Shown piece by piece: positions 13,704-13,727 of a DNA stretch of 13,727 bases. Every line of letters starts with the position of its first letter. Position 1 is the stretch's first letter. Origin of the DNA: Parvularculaceae bacterium UBA4496 (GTDB taxonomy: Bacteria > Pseudomonadota > Alphaproteobacteria > Caulobacterales > Parvularculaceae); contig DGNI01000127.1 of the NCBI GenBank assembly GCA_002388885.1, forward strand, positions 1 to 13,727, in the 5' to 3' direction. Made by a program: the position numbers and the translations under genes. The notes under the pieces are model-generated. The model searched no databases, was not told where the DNA came from, and was given only the letters and a program-made list of their open reading frames with translations.

Positions 13704-13727
13704 GCGGGTGTAGCTCAATGGTAGAGC
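13704..13727 (+). tRNA. tRNA-Gly, 5' part (runs off the right edge)
   Basis: The last 24 bases begin GCGGGTG (acceptor strand) followed by TA and the D-arm GCTC-AATGGTA-GAGC. This is the standard beginning of bacterial tRNA-Gly. The anticodon lies beyond the window, so the isoacceptor cannot be read and the amino acid is assigned by similarity of the 5' half. Confidence 0.85.

Noticed and set aside
13311..13724. Plus-strand open frame ending inside the tRNA
   Set aside because: It starts antisense to the SYLF signal peptide and ends within the tRNA-Gly sequence; no family is recognisable.

Overview
This window reads as a chromosomal segment of a GC-rich alphaproteobacterium. The placement is inferred from three things: the long two-domain form of dCTP deaminase, an ApaG ending of alphaproteobacterial type, and the pairing of a radical SAM gene with a DUF938 methyltransferase gene. 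A genus cannot be named from the sequence. No insertion sequence, integrase, phage gene or CRISPR array is visible. Most of the window is ordinary housekeeping and accessory chromosome, densely packed in short operons.

Left part (1-4181). The tail of a probable ABC-2-type permease converges on a secreted or anchored protein of unknown function whose middle resembles a degenerate M23-type barrel. Divergent from that is a YpfJ-type membrane-anchored zinc metallopeptidase. One base after its stop starts a Sel1-repeat envelope protein, which becomes clearly AT-richer toward its C-terminus.

Middle (4194-9932). apaG and trkH form a likely minus-strand operon. Divergent from it is a two-domain dCTP deaminase. 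Next come two SRPBCC/AHSA1 genes in a minus-strand operon, whose promoter carries a TetR-like palindrome between the -35 and -10 boxes. A divergent pair of DHFR/RibD-C-like reductases follows.

Right part (9933-13727). About 970 bases hold no convincing protein gene. They contain palindromic operator-like sites and, on the minus strand, a roughly 500-base segment with many nested complementary arms. Two of its hairpins are capped by GAAA tetraloops, a long-range helix is possible, and it ends in an excellent intrinsic terminator. This is the best candidate in the window for an undescribed element, a structured noncoding RNA. Upstream of it on the same strand lie the DUF938 methyltransferase and the radical SAM gene (an operon), a strong hairpin terminator, and a secreted SYLF-domain (Ysc84-like) protein. 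The first 24 bases of a tRNA-Gly run off the right edge.
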